Assembly (NCBI GenBank): GCA_964423835.1
Contig: CAYRGJ010000004.1
Coordinates: 86,299-150,298, forward strand
Origin: JAFGCL01 sp964423835
GTDB lineage: Bacteria; Chloroflexota; Dehalococcoidia; UBA2247; RBG-13-53-26
Length of the DNA stretch: 64,000 nt
Direction: 5' to 3'
Part shown: one piece after another, positions 16,612 to 25,135 of the stretch
Numbering within the stretch: the first letter of the stretch is position 1
How the letters are laid out: each line of letters opens with the position of its first letter
The notes under the pieces: model-generated
Told to the model about the DNA's origin: nothing
Seen by the model: the letters and a program-made list of their open reading frames with translations, nothing else
Database searches by the model: none
Position numbers and translations under genes: made by a program

Positions 16612-17397
16612 TTACGAGCTCCCTCTGGCCTTCGTTCTTTCCATGGATTCCACGGCCGCCTGCGCGATGGGACTCTCGTCCATCTTGCGGTCCCTGGGAC
16701 GGGCGATCACCCTGTCCACACAGATGCCCGGGGTGACGATGGTTTCCGGATCGAGCTCTCCGAGCTCCACTGTGTCGTCGACCTCAGCGATGGTCACCCT
16801 GGCCGCCCCGGCCATGGTGGCATTGAATGTTCGTGAGGTGCGGCGATAGACCAGGTTTCCCCAGCGGTCGCCTTTGTGGGCCTTAATGAGGGCAAAGTCG
16901 GCTGTCAGCGGGAGCTCCAGAAGGTAGGTCTGGCCGTTGATGACCTTCTTCTCCTTCCCCTTCTCGATAATGGTCCCCAGTCCTGTGGGGATGTAGACAC
17001 CGCCCAGGCCGGCCTTGGCGGCCCTGATTCGCTCGGCCAGGGTGCCCTGCGGCACCATCTCTGCCTCCACCTTGCCTGCCCTCAGCAGCTTCTCAAAGGT
17101 GTTCTGATAGAACGTGCTCACCGGAGCAGCCACGATGGCTTTCTTTATCAGGCCATTGCGGACCAGGATGTCTATGTCTTCAGAGAACACGTATCCCTGA
17201 AGCCTCCACACGTCTGACCCAAAACCGGTGGTATTCGATATCGTGGTGAGGTTCTTCACGCCTCTGCGCGTCAGCGCCTCCAGAAGACAGGTCGGAGTGC
17301 TGGCCACGGTGCCGAACCCCCCTATCATGATGGTGGCGCCATCAGGGATATCAGCGACCGCCTCATCGAAACTCGTCCAGATCTTGTTTATGGGCAT
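16612..17397 (-). CDS. 3-oxoacid CoA-transferase subunit A-like
   Basis: 261-residue alpha subunit of a class I CoA-transferase. Features are MIGGFGTVASTPTCLLEAL near the N-terminus, PQGTLAERIRAAKAG, PTGLGT, and the ADFALIKAHKGDRWGNLVYR block typical of ScoA/AtoD/PcaI subunits. The start is supported by AAAGGAGATGTC. Coupled to subunit B and preceded at 36 bases by the SnoaL-like gene. Together with acxABC it would activate acetoacetate to acetoacetyl-CoA. Confidence 0.9.
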   Translation of the reverse strand: MPINKIWTSFDEAVADIPDGATIMIGGFGTVASTPTCLLEALTRRGVKNLTTISNTTGFGSDVWRLQGYVFSEDIDILVRNGLIKKAIVAAPVSTFYQNTFEKLLRAGKVEAEMVPQGTLAERIRAAKAGLGGVYIPTGLGTIIEKGKEKKVINGQTYLLELPLTADFALIKAHKGDRWGNLVYRRTSRTFNATMAGAARVTIAEVDDTVELGELDPETIVTPGICVDRVIARPRDRKMDESPIAQAAVESMERTKARGSS

Positions 17398-17433
17398 GAC
17401 ATCTCCTTTCTCCGGGCGAACATGCGGACACCA

Positions 17434-17988
17434 TCAAAGGCGCGCCCCTGAGGAAGCCCCTGGTTTTCGGCGGGACGAAGGCTTCCGTTCCCGCCTGGGC
17501 TCTCCGTGCATGTTTTCTACCAGTTTCAGGCTCCTGGTCTCAGCCCGGTTCCACCTCTCCAGGAAGACACGGCGGAACCCGGTGTGCTTTATCCTCCACT
17601 GGCCATCCACAAAGGCGTATTCGTCCTCGTAGAAGGCCGCTCCCCGCAAGGACCAGTTGGCCCTCAGATCTATGACGTAGTCTTCCAGAGCCCACGTAGC
17701 CCTGGCTGCTTCACCGGCCGTGGCGTCGATCTCCGGATGGTGGACATGGTGTACGGTTATGAGATCAGGGACGTTCATCGTCCTGAAGAAGTCCACGATG
17801 GCGTTCCGGCCCGCAAGCCAGTACCGGCCACCCTCATGGCTGACGGTGGCATCCTCAGTGAAGCACTCCGCCAGGGCCTTCCACTGCTTCGTGTCGACGC
17901 AGCGCAGGCACCTGTATTTCAGCCGTTTGATGGCCTCCAGGTCCTGGGCCATCTTCATCGCCGACCTCATGTCCGCTGATTGTGTCAT
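17434..17988 (-). CDS. SnoaL-like / NTF2-fold protein (BaiE-like)
   Basis: 184-residue NTF2-fold protein. The N-terminus has the AIKRLKYRCLRCVDTKQW pattern followed by LAECFTEDATVSHEGGRYW, then FFRTMN and HHVHHPEIDA, typical of SnoaL_4/BaiE-like dehydratases. The ATG at 17988 is chosen because the longer frame runs through the acxC 3' end and is non-homologous; AGAGG lies upstream. It starts 12 bases after acxC and precedes the CoA-transferase genes, so it belongs to the ketone operon. A role in handling the ketone or ketoacid is inference. The C-terminal tail is Arg/Pro/Ser-rich. Confidence 0.8.
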   Translation of the reverse strand: MTQSADMRSAMKMAQDLEAIKRLKYRCLRCVDTKQWKALAECFTEDATVSHEGGRYWLAGRNAIVDFFRTMNVPDLITVHHVHHPEIDATAGEAARATWALEDYVIDLRANWSLRGAAFYEDEYAFVDGQWRIKHTGFRRVFLERWNRAETRSLKLVENMHGEPRRERKPSSRRKPGASSGARL

Positions 17989-17999
17989 GATGCCGCCTC

Positions 18000-18539
18000 T
18001 CACGCCCGCCAGGCCTGGAACACCTCCTGCGAGAGGTCCTTCGACTCCTGGCTGGTCGGGAGCGGCTTTCCCAGCCATTCCCGGTAGAAGGCGTCTACGT
18101 TGGGCAGGAAGTCGAATATGATCGGATAGCCCAGCGGCACGGCCTCCACCTTGAGGAGAGCCGCGCAGCCGGGACAATAGAACTCCCTGACTTCGCAGAA
18201 ATCGGGATCCGGGCAGCGCACACCGGGGTAGATCTCCTCCAGCTTCTCGCGGGTGTCCCTGACGAAGATGGCCGCGCTCAGCTTCCAGTTTCGCCGGTAG
18301 TCCCCGAACTCGTGCCCGCAGTCGCACTTGACGATCCTCTCCCCCGCTTTGTCCACCAGGTAGAGGTGGACGCCGAGGGGCAGCAGGATGCGCTCCTTCC
18401 AGGGAACGCGCTGCTGCAGGATCTCGAGCGATTGCTCGAAGCGGTCGCTGTCCTTGGGGCTGCTGATAATGTCCTTGACCCTCTCCCAGGATAGCTTGCC
18501 GTCGTAGAGGTCCCTTATCTCGTCCGTGGTGTATGACAT
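18000..18539 (-). CDS. acxC: acetone carboxylase gamma subunit
   Basis: 179-residue AcxC-type subunit. Cys72/Cys74 (KCDCGHEFGDYRRNW) and Cys122/Cys125 (YCPGCAALL) form the expected metal site; GVRCPDPDFCEVREF lies between. The gamma subunit distinguishes acetone carboxylase from hydantoinase or oxoprolinase. It starts 10 bases after acxB. Acetone carboxylase converts acetone, bicarbonate and ATP to acetoacetate. Length agrees with the family (about 170 residues). Confidence 0.9.
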   Translation of the reverse strand: MSYTTDEIRDLYDGKLSWERVKDIISSPKDSDRFEQSLEILQQRVPWKERILLPLGVHLYLVDKAGERIVKCDCGHEFGDYRRNWKLSAAIFVRDTREKLEEIYPGVRCPDPDFCEVREFYCPGCAALLKVEAVPLGYPIIFDFLPNVDAFYREWLGKPLPTSQESKDLSQEVFQAWRA

Positions 18540-18549
18540 CTCATACCTC

Positions 18550-20745
18550 CTAGTAGGTGAACTCCCCGGGCAACCCCCAGAACTCCCGGTACTCGCGGGC
18601 GAAGTTGTCGCTCATCTTCATGCTGCTGCGGTACATCTCCGTGAGCAGGGGGTCGAACTGCTTCCCTTCTACCCTGCGGCGGGTCTGCCGCCACCAGTCC
18701 TTGACCGGCACGGCGCGGGCCAGCCTCTCCTTTCGTCTGGCCTCGCGCAGCTTCCCGGTGGCTGCCTCGTCGATACTCCATCGCTTGGTTTTCTCATCGT
18801 ACCCGGCCTCGATGCCGTACATCATGCGGCTGATGTCGGCGTTGGTCAGGCCGGCATCGAGGTCCTCCCTCTGCATGGCCGGATCCCTTTCCAGGGGGTC
18901 TCCCAGGCCGCCAGGGCCGGAGTTGTCGCAGATGAAGACGTCCTTGTCCTGCACCTCGATGGTGGGAGGCATCAGGTTGTACTTGGTGATGGTCCCATGC
19001 TTGTAGTTCATGAACTCCCGGGGGTCGCCTATCTCGTGGAGCAGTGGCACCCGCTTTTCCACCATGTCCTTGAAGTTGTGGTAGCGAAGGTGGAAGGTGT
19101 TGCGCTTGCCGCCGGGGTAGCCCCCGAAGAGCCCCAGGTTGGGTATGATGCGGTCGTGGGCGCAGCCCAGGGCGCCGCTGCCGATGCCCTCCGGGCACTT
19201 GTGCAGCAGGTCCATGCGGCCCACCGAGATCCCGGAGCGGTACTTGCCGGCCCCCACCGAGTAGGGATCCATGATGCGGGACATGGAGATCCAGGGCACG
19301 AATAGCTGGTAGACCTCCCAGCTTCCCATGTCGGTCTCCATGGTGGCGATCCAGGCCCCGGTGTCCACGCCGTCGTAGCAGCCGCTGGCGCCGCAGCCGA
19401 AGGCGCCGGTGTCGCCGGCCATCATGGGCCGCTTCACGCCGAACTGGTCATATCCAGCCAGCTGCCAGCCGGCGCCGGAGACCTTGTTGTAGGTCTCCTC
19501 CCGAAAGCCGCGCATGTAGAAGGCGGTTCCCAGCATGCCCACCCAGAGGCTGAAGACATCGATGGCGGTGGGCCAGGGGTTGCCGGTGGCCAGCTTCTTG
19601 ATCTGCGTTGGGTTGAACAGGGTGTCGGGCGCCGTGGTCTTCATTTCGATGGGCAGGAGGGACCCCCGGTTGGCCCGGCCGTCATAAGAGAGGGTCTGCA
19701 CCACGGATATGGACAGCGCGCCGTGCAGGCCCTTGGGCGTGGGGTTGAAGGGGTGCCACCCCCATTCGCCGATCCCGTCAAAGTCCAGCACCATGCGCCC
19801 CTCGGGCAGGATGTCCATCTGTATGGGGATCAGGCGGAAGACGTCCTTCTTGGCGGGCAGCCAGGAGGTGGGGCAGTCCTTCATGTAGATCTCGAAGGAG
19901 GACACGTCCCGGAACCGGCCGGGCACCGTGCGCTGCTTGATGCGGGTGATCTGGTTCCGCCTCTCCTCCTCGATGAGCTCCCGGATGCCCTTCTTGAAGT
20001 ACTCGATGCCGAACTCGCGGATGATGTTCTTGATCTCTTCGCGCACCCGGATATTGGCCGACACGGCCCCTTTGCGGTCCAGCAGGAAGAGGTCCGCCAG
20101 GTCCAGGCTGGTCAGTATCTTGACCTCGAAGTCGCGGTGCAGCTTGTCATTGCTGCCCACCTTCTCGTTGCAGAACTTCAGGCCGTCGGCGCCCCGCTCC
20201 ACGGCGCAGGTGGGCATGCAGCCGGGGCTCACGGCCCCCACGTCCATCTCCATGATGACGGTGCTGACCCAGGCCACCAGCTCGCCCTCCCAGAATACGG
20301 GCATGGTGTCGTAGAGATCGGCGGCGTGTATCCCGGCGATCACCGGATCGTTGGCCAGGAAGCAGTCACCATCGTGGATGCCGACGTCCTCCTCCCAGTT
20401 GTTCTCGATCATCCAGGTGATATTGTCGCCCATCAGGGTGACGTGCACCTGGATGCCGGTGGACTGGATGATGTTGTCGCCCTCCGGTGTGTACAGCCCC
20501 ATGCACAGCTCGGCCACCTCATTCACGTATGGGGAGCCGGATATGAGGCGGCAGGTCTCCCGGCCGGCGATGAGGCAGGACATCAGGCGGGAGTGGAACA
20601 GCTCCGCCTTGATGGGGTCCTTCGCCAGGAGCTGGGGCTTCGTCACGCCGTGGTAGCAGCCGGTATTCTTCAATGCCTCGCGGCTCTCCTCGAGCATCTG
20701 CCTGAGGGTCTGGCCGCCCTCTCCGATGCCTTTTTTCTTCGTCAT
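18550..20745 (-). CDS. acxB: acetone carboxylase alpha subunit (HyuB family)
   Basis: 731-residue hydantoinase-B/oxoprolinase-type subunit. Recognisable blocks include LFHSRLMSCLIAGRETCR, MGDNITWMIENN, HDGDCFLANDPVIAGIHAAD, and a Gly-rich GSGALGCAHDRIIPNLGLFGG near the C-terminal region. The order acxA-acxB-acxC and the sizes match the Xanthobacter acetone carboxylase operon. The start is supported by GGGAGGGCAAG. The related acetophenone carboxylase remains an alternative, but the adjacent AcxC-type gamma subunit favours acetone or a short ketone. Confidence 0.88.
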   Translation of the reverse strand: MTKKKGIGEGGQTLRQMLEESREALKNTGCYHGVTKPQLLAKDPIKAELFHSRLMSCLIAGRETCRLISGSPYVNEVAELCMGLYTPEGDNIIQSTGIQVHVTLMGDNITWMIENNWEEDVGIHDGDCFLANDPVIAGIHAADLYDTMPVFWEGELVAWVSTVIMEMDVGAVSPGCMPTCAVERGADGLKFCNEKVGSNDKLHRDFEVKILTSLDLADLFLLDRKGAVSANIRVREEIKNIIREFGIEYFKKGIRELIEEERRNQITRIKQRTVPGRFRDVSSFEIYMKDCPTSWLPAKKDVFRLIPIQMDILPEGRMVLDFDGIGEWGWHPFNPTPKGLHGALSISVVQTLSYDGRANRGSLLPIEMKTTAPDTLFNPTQIKKLATGNPWPTAIDVFSLWVGMLGTAFYMRGFREETYNKVSGAGWQLAGYDQFGVKRPMMAGDTGAFGCGASGCYDGVDTGAWIATMETDMGSWEVYQLFVPWISMSRIMDPYSVGAGKYRSGISVGRMDLLHKCPEGIGSGALGCAHDRIIPNLGLFGGYPGGKRNTFHLRYHNFKDMVEKRVPLLHEIGDPREFMNYKHGTITKYNLMPPTIEVQDKDVFICDNSGPGGLGDPLERDPAMQREDLDAGLTNADISRMMYGIEAGYDEKTKRWSIDEAATGKLREARRKERLARAVPVKDWWRQTRRRVEGKQFDPLLTEMYRSSMKMSDNFAREYREFWGLPGEFTY

Positions 20746-20782
20746 CTTGCCCTCCCTGTAATCCTCTCTGACTTGCCGTCCG

Positions 20783-22936
20783 CTACGTCATCCACAGCAG
20801 TGTCCATTCGTCCATCCTGACGCGTCTCCCGGGCGGGAGGAAGAGGGTGGTGGCCGGCGCTTCGATGACTGCCAGGCCTTCGATTTCGTTGCCGGGACGC
20901 AGTTTGTCCATATCGTAGATCACCGCCTTGCCCCATTGGCCGTCGTAGTAGAGCTGCCTTTCCTCTTTGATGGAGGCCGGTGAAGGCTTCTGGCCCTCCA
21001 GCGGCCATTTGGCCATCTTGGGCTTCACCTTGGGCACGGTGGCCTGGACGCCCAGCTCCATGATCTGGTAACCGCCGCTCTGGTGCTTGGCCACCCCGGC
21101 ATACACCTTCTCGTAGAGCTCCTCGAAAGCGGCGATCAGCCTGTCCAGGTCTTCCACGGTGTTTATCCGGGATACCGGAGACACGATCTCCAGGTCTTCC
21201 ATCTGGCCGCCGTACCTGACGTAGGCCATCTGCTGCAGTTCGGCCTTTTCCCAGGGCAGCCCTTCCGCTTCGAGGTCGGCCTTGGCCTGCCTCTCCATCT
21301 CATCCCAGCCGGGGTTGATGAGGAACTGGGCCATCATCATCTTGTAGTCCGGCGCGGATCCCTGGGGGATCATGACCGGTGAGGATTTCTGGTAGCGGTG
21401 GCTGATGTCCTCCACGGCGCACCCGAAGGAGGAGAACCCGGCGGCCCAGGGCATGGTGGCGATGCCGCGGAAGGGCAGGCCCTCCACGTAGCCAGCCAGG
21501 TGCATCGGTCCCGCCCCGCCGTAGCAGAGCAGGTTGAAGGCCGCGGGGGAGAGGCCGCGGGCGTAGAGCACGGAGCGGATGTGCTCCTTCATCCGGCTGT
21601 TGATGAGCTTGAAGACCCCGTCCGCCAGGTAGTAGGGGTCCACCTTCAGCACATCGGCGCACTTCTCCTTGATGGCGTCCAGCGCCTTCTGCTTGTTCAG
21701 CTTCTTCTTGCCGCCGAGGTAGTTGAAGGGGTTGAGTATGCCCATGATCACGCAGCAGTCCATGACCGTGGGTATCTCGTTCCCCATCTCATAGCAGACC
21801 GGGCCCGGGTCCGCCCCCGCGCTTTCCGGGCCGATATTGACGCGCCGGGTCACCGGGTCGATGGTGACATACATGCCGTCGCCGGCGCCTATAGTGTCCA
21901 TCTGGAGAGTGGGAATGTTGTACGTGCGCCGGTTGATGATGACCTCGCGCTCGATGAGCGGCTGTCCGGCGCGGATCAGGCCGACGTCGAAGCTGGTGCC
22001 GCCCATGTCCGAGCAGACCCAGTTGTCCACCCCGGTGGCCTCGGACAGGTAGCGCGCCCCCATGAGGCCGCCGATGGGGCCGGAGAACGCCCCCTCGTAC
22101 ATCCGGGGATAGCGGATATTGGCGATGCCGCCGTGGGCCAGGACGATCTGCAGGGGGTGCTGGAAGCCGTTGTCCCGGAGCTTCTTCTCCACCTTGAACA
22201 GCTGCTCGCGGCCGGGCTCGGCCACATAGCCGTGGAGCACCACCGTGTTCAGGCGGCCCACCTCCCTCATGATGGGGCAGAGCTGGTGGGAGAGATAGAC
22301 CGGGACCTGCTTGCCCCTCCTGGCCATGATCTCGTCGGCGATCTGCCCCACCTTGAGCTCGTGCATGGGGTTGATGTAAGACTGGAGGAGACAGACGGCA
22401 ATGGCGTCCACGTCCTCGTCCAGCAGATCCTCCACCGCTTTGCGGGTCATATCTTCGTACAGGGGTACCAGCTCCTCGCCGAACATGTCGATCCACCCTT
22501 CGACGCCCTTCACCAGCCGGCGGGGGACCAGCGGTTTGTTGGCCCGGTGGGTGGCCTGGTGCAGCAGGTCCTGGTAGGAATAGCCTTTCCATCTCCCCGT
22601 GCTGCGCTCGTGGAGGAAGACGTCCTCATCCCCCCTCATGGTGATGACCCCCACCTTGCGCCCCGTGGCCGTGATCAGGGTATTCATCATGGCCGTTCCG
22701 GAGTAGACCGCGGCCTCGACCCCGGACAGGATCCCCCTCGATTCCTTTTCGAAATCGATCTTCCAGTGCTCGAGGGCGTCGCCAATGGACTCCCAGAAGC
22801 CGATGGACTGGTCATGGGGAGTGGAAGCGGCCTTCCCGATGGAGAAGTTGCCCTCGGTGTCCACCACCATCATGTCAGTCATGGTGCCGCCGGCGTCGCT
22901 GGCAATAATTTGCACTTGTCTCTTCTTGGTACCCAT
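20783..22936 (-). CDS. acxA: acetone carboxylase beta subunit (HyuA family)
   Basis: 717-residue hydantoinase-A-type ATP-binding subunit. The ASKHA-type phosphate loop is ASDAGGTMTDMMVVD at the N-terminus, with the second GGT motif CSDMGGTSFDVG and PESAGADPGPVCYE downstream. It supplies the phosphorylation of substrates in acetone carboxylase. The ATG follows AAAGGAGG. First gene of the leftward six-gene set, divergent from a histidine kinase gene across a 190-base region with a palindrome. Confidence 0.9.
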   Translation of the reverse strand: MGTKKRQVQIIASDAGGTMTDMMVVDTEGNFSIGKAASTPHDQSIGFWESIGDALEHWKIDFEKESRGILSGVEAAVYSGTAMMNTLITATGRKVGVITMRGDEDVFLHERSTGRWKGYSYQDLLHQATHRANKPLVPRRLVKGVEGWIDMFGEELVPLYEDMTRKAVEDLLDEDVDAIAVCLLQSYINPMHELKVGQIADEIMARRGKQVPVYLSHQLCPIMREVGRLNTVVLHGYVAEPGREQLFKVEKKLRDNGFQHPLQIVLAHGGIANIRYPRMYEGAFSGPIGGLMGARYLSEATGVDNWVCSDMGGTSFDVGLIRAGQPLIEREVIINRRTYNIPTLQMDTIGAGDGMYVTIDPVTRRVNIGPESAGADPGPVCYEMGNEIPTVMDCCVIMGILNPFNYLGGKKKLNKQKALDAIKEKCADVLKVDPYYLADGVFKLINSRMKEHIRSVLYARGLSPAAFNLLCYGGAGPMHLAGYVEGLPFRGIATMPWAAGFSSFGCAVEDISHRYQKSSPVMIPQGSAPDYKMMMAQFLINPGWDEMERQAKADLEAEGLPWEKAELQQMAYVRYGGQMEDLEIVSPVSRINTVEDLDRLIAAFEELYEKVYAGVAKHQSGGYQIMELGVQATVPKVKPKMAKWPLEGQKPSPASIKEERQLYYDGQWGKAVIYDMDKLRPGNEIEGLAVIEAPATTLFLPPGRRVRMDEWTLLWMT

Positions 22937-23009
22937 GCATCCTCCTTTCCCCGGACCGCAGTCTAGCCAGCCATGCCAGATTCGACTAGCGGGCGACTTC
23001 TGACAGCGT

Positions 23010-23046
23010 GTAGGAAGACTTCCTACGTAGACCGCATGCGCTCTAC
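23010..23046. promoter_or_regulatory. palindromic operator candidate in acxA/kinase divergent region
   Basis: Perfect dyad GTAGGAAG-A-CTTCCTAC (23010-23026), abutted by CTACGTAG and by a second inverted pair GTAGA...TCTAC (23027-23046). It lies about midway between the two divergent start codons. Confidence 0.5.
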
Positions 23047-23125
23047 GGGCGATTGACGGTGTATTTGACGAGGGGTACGGGGGATGTGGTAAAAGATGAC
23101 GGAGTCACCAGGAGGTTACAGAGGG

Positions 23126-24343
23126 ATGAGGCACACGCAGCGCGGCGACAACGAGGATGGCGCCAAGACCAGGGCCCAGCTTGTCGCTGAGCTGGTGCGG
23201 TTGCGGGCGCAACTCGACGAGCTCGGCGGTCGAACCAGGGAGCAGCAGAAGACCCTGAAACAGGTGGCGCACAGTGAACGATTATTGCGTTCTCTGACAG
23301 GGAACGCGCTGGACAGTATGGCCATCATGGATGCCAGGGGCCGGATAGTGTGGTATGGTCCCTCATCTGAGCGCCTGTGGGGCGTGCCGGTAGCGGCCCC
23401 GCCGGAGCGGTGGAATATGACCAATGTTCATCCCTCTCAGCACCGCCGCCTCAAAAGGAATCTGGCCCGCACGCTGCGACAGCCGGGAGTGCCCGTACGC
23501 GGCAACTACCGTGTTCGTGCCGAGGATGGTGCCTGGCGGATTGTGGAGACCGTGTCCACCAGTTTTCTTTATGATCCGGACGTGAATGGGGTGGTAGTCA
23601 ACTACCGCGACATCACCGGGCGCCAGATGGCCCAGGACCGGCTCAAGAGGTCAGAGGCCGAACTGAGGCTGCTGTCCGGGAAGATCCTGAAGGTGGCGGA
23701 GCAGGAGCGAGCGCGGATTGCCCGCGAGCTGCATGACGAGCTGGGGAATGAGCTGGCTTTCTTCCAGGTGAAGGCTGCGGTGCTGGCGGAGCACATGAAG
23801 GATGGCACGGGCTCGGAGCAGGACGTGGCGGAACTGGCGGAGATGGCGGGGCGGATACAGGCCGATTGCCACCGCATCGTCATGAGCCTGGGGTCAACCA
23901 TGGTGGATGACCTGGGCCTGGTGAGGTCGATAGAATGGTTGGTGGAGGAATTCGAGAGACGCTACCGGATATCCTGCGCTGTCGATACCCCGATTGGCGA
24001 CATACCGGTGGATAAGGACTGCGCCATGGCGGCCTACCGGATCGTTCAAGAAGCCCTGGCCAACGTCTGGAAGCATGCCAGGGCGTCCGAGGCCAACGTC
24101 GCGCTGGCGGCCAGGGACAGGTTCCTGCTGGTCACAGTGGCAGATGACGGCTCCGGGTTTGACCGCGCCGGGATCGGCGTTGGCAAGTCGCTGGGACTGC
24201 TGAGCATGGTAGAGAGGTCCCGCCTGGTTGGCGGCACCCTCAAGATATCAAGCAAGCCAGGTAGAGGCACCAGAATAGTGGCGCGTCTGCCCCTGAAGGT
24301 GAAGAGGCCGAACGGCACAGTGTACCCTCTGCGAGGCTCATGA
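23126..24343 (+). CDS. PAS-domain sensor histidine kinase, NarL-type (HisKA_3)
   Basis: 405-residue soluble kinase. Residues about 15-50 form a coiled coil, 55-165 a PAS domain (LDSMAIMDARGRIVW...GVVVNYRDITGR), then a HisKA_3 box ARIARELHDELG with phospho-acceptor His203, an N box RIVQEALANVWKHA and a G box DDGSGFD. There are no membrane segments, so the signal is cytoplasmic. The ATG at 23126 (GGAGG upstream) is preferred to the ATG at 23096. No response regulator gene is in the window. It overlaps pdxT by the ATGA junction. Divergence from acxA suggests control of ketone genes, which is inference. Confidence 0.88.
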   Translation: MRHTQRGDNEDGAKTRAQLVAELVRLRAQLDELGGRTREQQKTLKQVAHSERLLRSLTGNALDSMAIMDARGRIVWYGPSSERLWGVPVAAPPERWNMTNVHPSQHRRLKRNLARTLRQPGVPVRGNYRVRAEDGAWRIVETVSTSFLYDPDVNGVVVNYRDITGRQMAQDRLKRSEAELRLLSGKILKVAEQERARIARELHDELGNELAFFQVKAAVLAEHMKDGTGSEQDVAELAEMAGRIQADCHRIVMSLGSTMVDDLGLVRSIEWLVEEFERRYRISCAVDTPIGDIPVDKDCAMAAYRIVQEALANVWKHARASEANVALAARDRFLLVTVADDGSGFDRAGIGVGKSLGLLSMVERSRLVGGTLKISSKPGRGTRIVARLPLKVKRPNGTVYPLRGS

Positions 24344-25050
24344 GAATCGGCGTGCTGGCCCTGCAGGGGGCCTTCATAGAGCACCGCCGTGTCCTCGAGG
24401 ACCTGGGCGCCGGGACCGTCGAGGTGCGCCTGCCGGACCATCTGCCCGGCCTGGATGGCATCATAGTCCCCGGTGGCGAGAGCACCACCATGAGCCGCCT
24501 GATGGTGGCCTACGGGCTGCTCCGGCCGCTGCAGGACCTGGCCCGCCAGGGGATGCCGGTTCTCGGCACCTGCGCCGGCCTGATACTCCTGGCCAGGCAC
24601 GTCCCCGGCTTCACGCTGCCGACCCTGGGCCTGATGGACATCACGGTGCGACGCAACGCTTTCGGCAGCCAGGTGGACAGCTTTGAGGCTGACCTGGACA
24701 TGCCCGCGCTGGGGCCGGAGCCCTTTCACGCTGTCTTCATCCGGGCGCCGGTTATTGAGGATGCGCCATCGGGCAGCGGGGCCCCGAAGGCGGCGCCATC
24801 GGGAGGCGGGGCTCCGAAGGCGGCGCCATCGGGAGGCGGGGCTCCGAAGGCGGCGCCATCAGGAAGCGGGGCCCCGAAGGCGGCGGCGCACGTCGAGGTT
24901 CTGGCCCGGCTGCCCGGTGGCGTTCCCCCAGGCGCCGCGGTGGCCGCCAGGCAGGGCCGCCTGGTGGGCGTGGCCTTCCATCCGGAGCTGGTCGCCGACA
25001 ACAGGCTCCACCGCTATTTCCTGGGCATAGTCTCGCAGGCTGCCCGATAG
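24340..25050 (+). CDS. pdxT: pyridoxal 5'-phosphate synthase glutaminase subunit with repeat insert
   Basis: 236-residue PdxT, longer than the usual 190-200. It releases ammonia from glutamine for PdxS. The triad is intact: Cys78 in GTCAGL, His213 and Glu215 in AFHPEL, plus PGGESTT (44-50). Residues 141-180 are four exact-length copies of APSG[SG]GAPKA inserted in the loop between FIRAPVIED and HVEVLARL. The start overlaps the kinase stop (ATGA), so expression is coupled. No pdxS lies in the window. Confidence 0.92.
   Translation: MRIGVLALQGAFIEHRRVLEDLGAGTVEVRLPDHLPGLDGIIVPGGESTTMSRLMVAYGLLRPLQDLARQGMPVLGTCAGLILLARHVPGFTLPTLGLMDITVRRNAFGSQVDSFEADLDMPALGPEPFHAVFIRAPVIEDAPSGSGAPKAAPSGGGAPKAAPSGGGAPKAAPSGSGAPKAAAHVEVLARLPGGVPPGAAVAARQGRLVGVAFHPELVADNRLHRYFLGIVSQAAR
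24763..24882 (+). repeat. 4 x 30-nt in-frame tandem repeat within pdxT
   Basis: Four contiguous 30-nt units beginning GCGCCATCGGG, the inner two identical and the outer two differing by a few bases, encoding APSG[SG]GAPKA each time. There are no spacers, so it is not a CRISPR. Confidence 0.95.
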
Positions 25051-25073
25051 GTGGAGGTGGCCACATGCTGGCT

Positions 25074-25103
25074 TTGGTCAACCGGGAAGGCTTCGGGTAC
25101 AAT
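25074..25103 (+). promoter_or_regulatory. promoter for universal stress protein gene
   Basis: TTGGTC, 18-nt spacer, TACAAT; 32 bases before the ATG at 25136. Confidence 0.5.
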
Positions 25104-25135
25104 GGTGAACTGACCCCGCGCAGAGGAGGGTGACG

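Noticed and set aside
24763..24882. CRISPR array
   Set aside because: Units are directly adjacent with no spacers and are translated in frame as part of PdxT.
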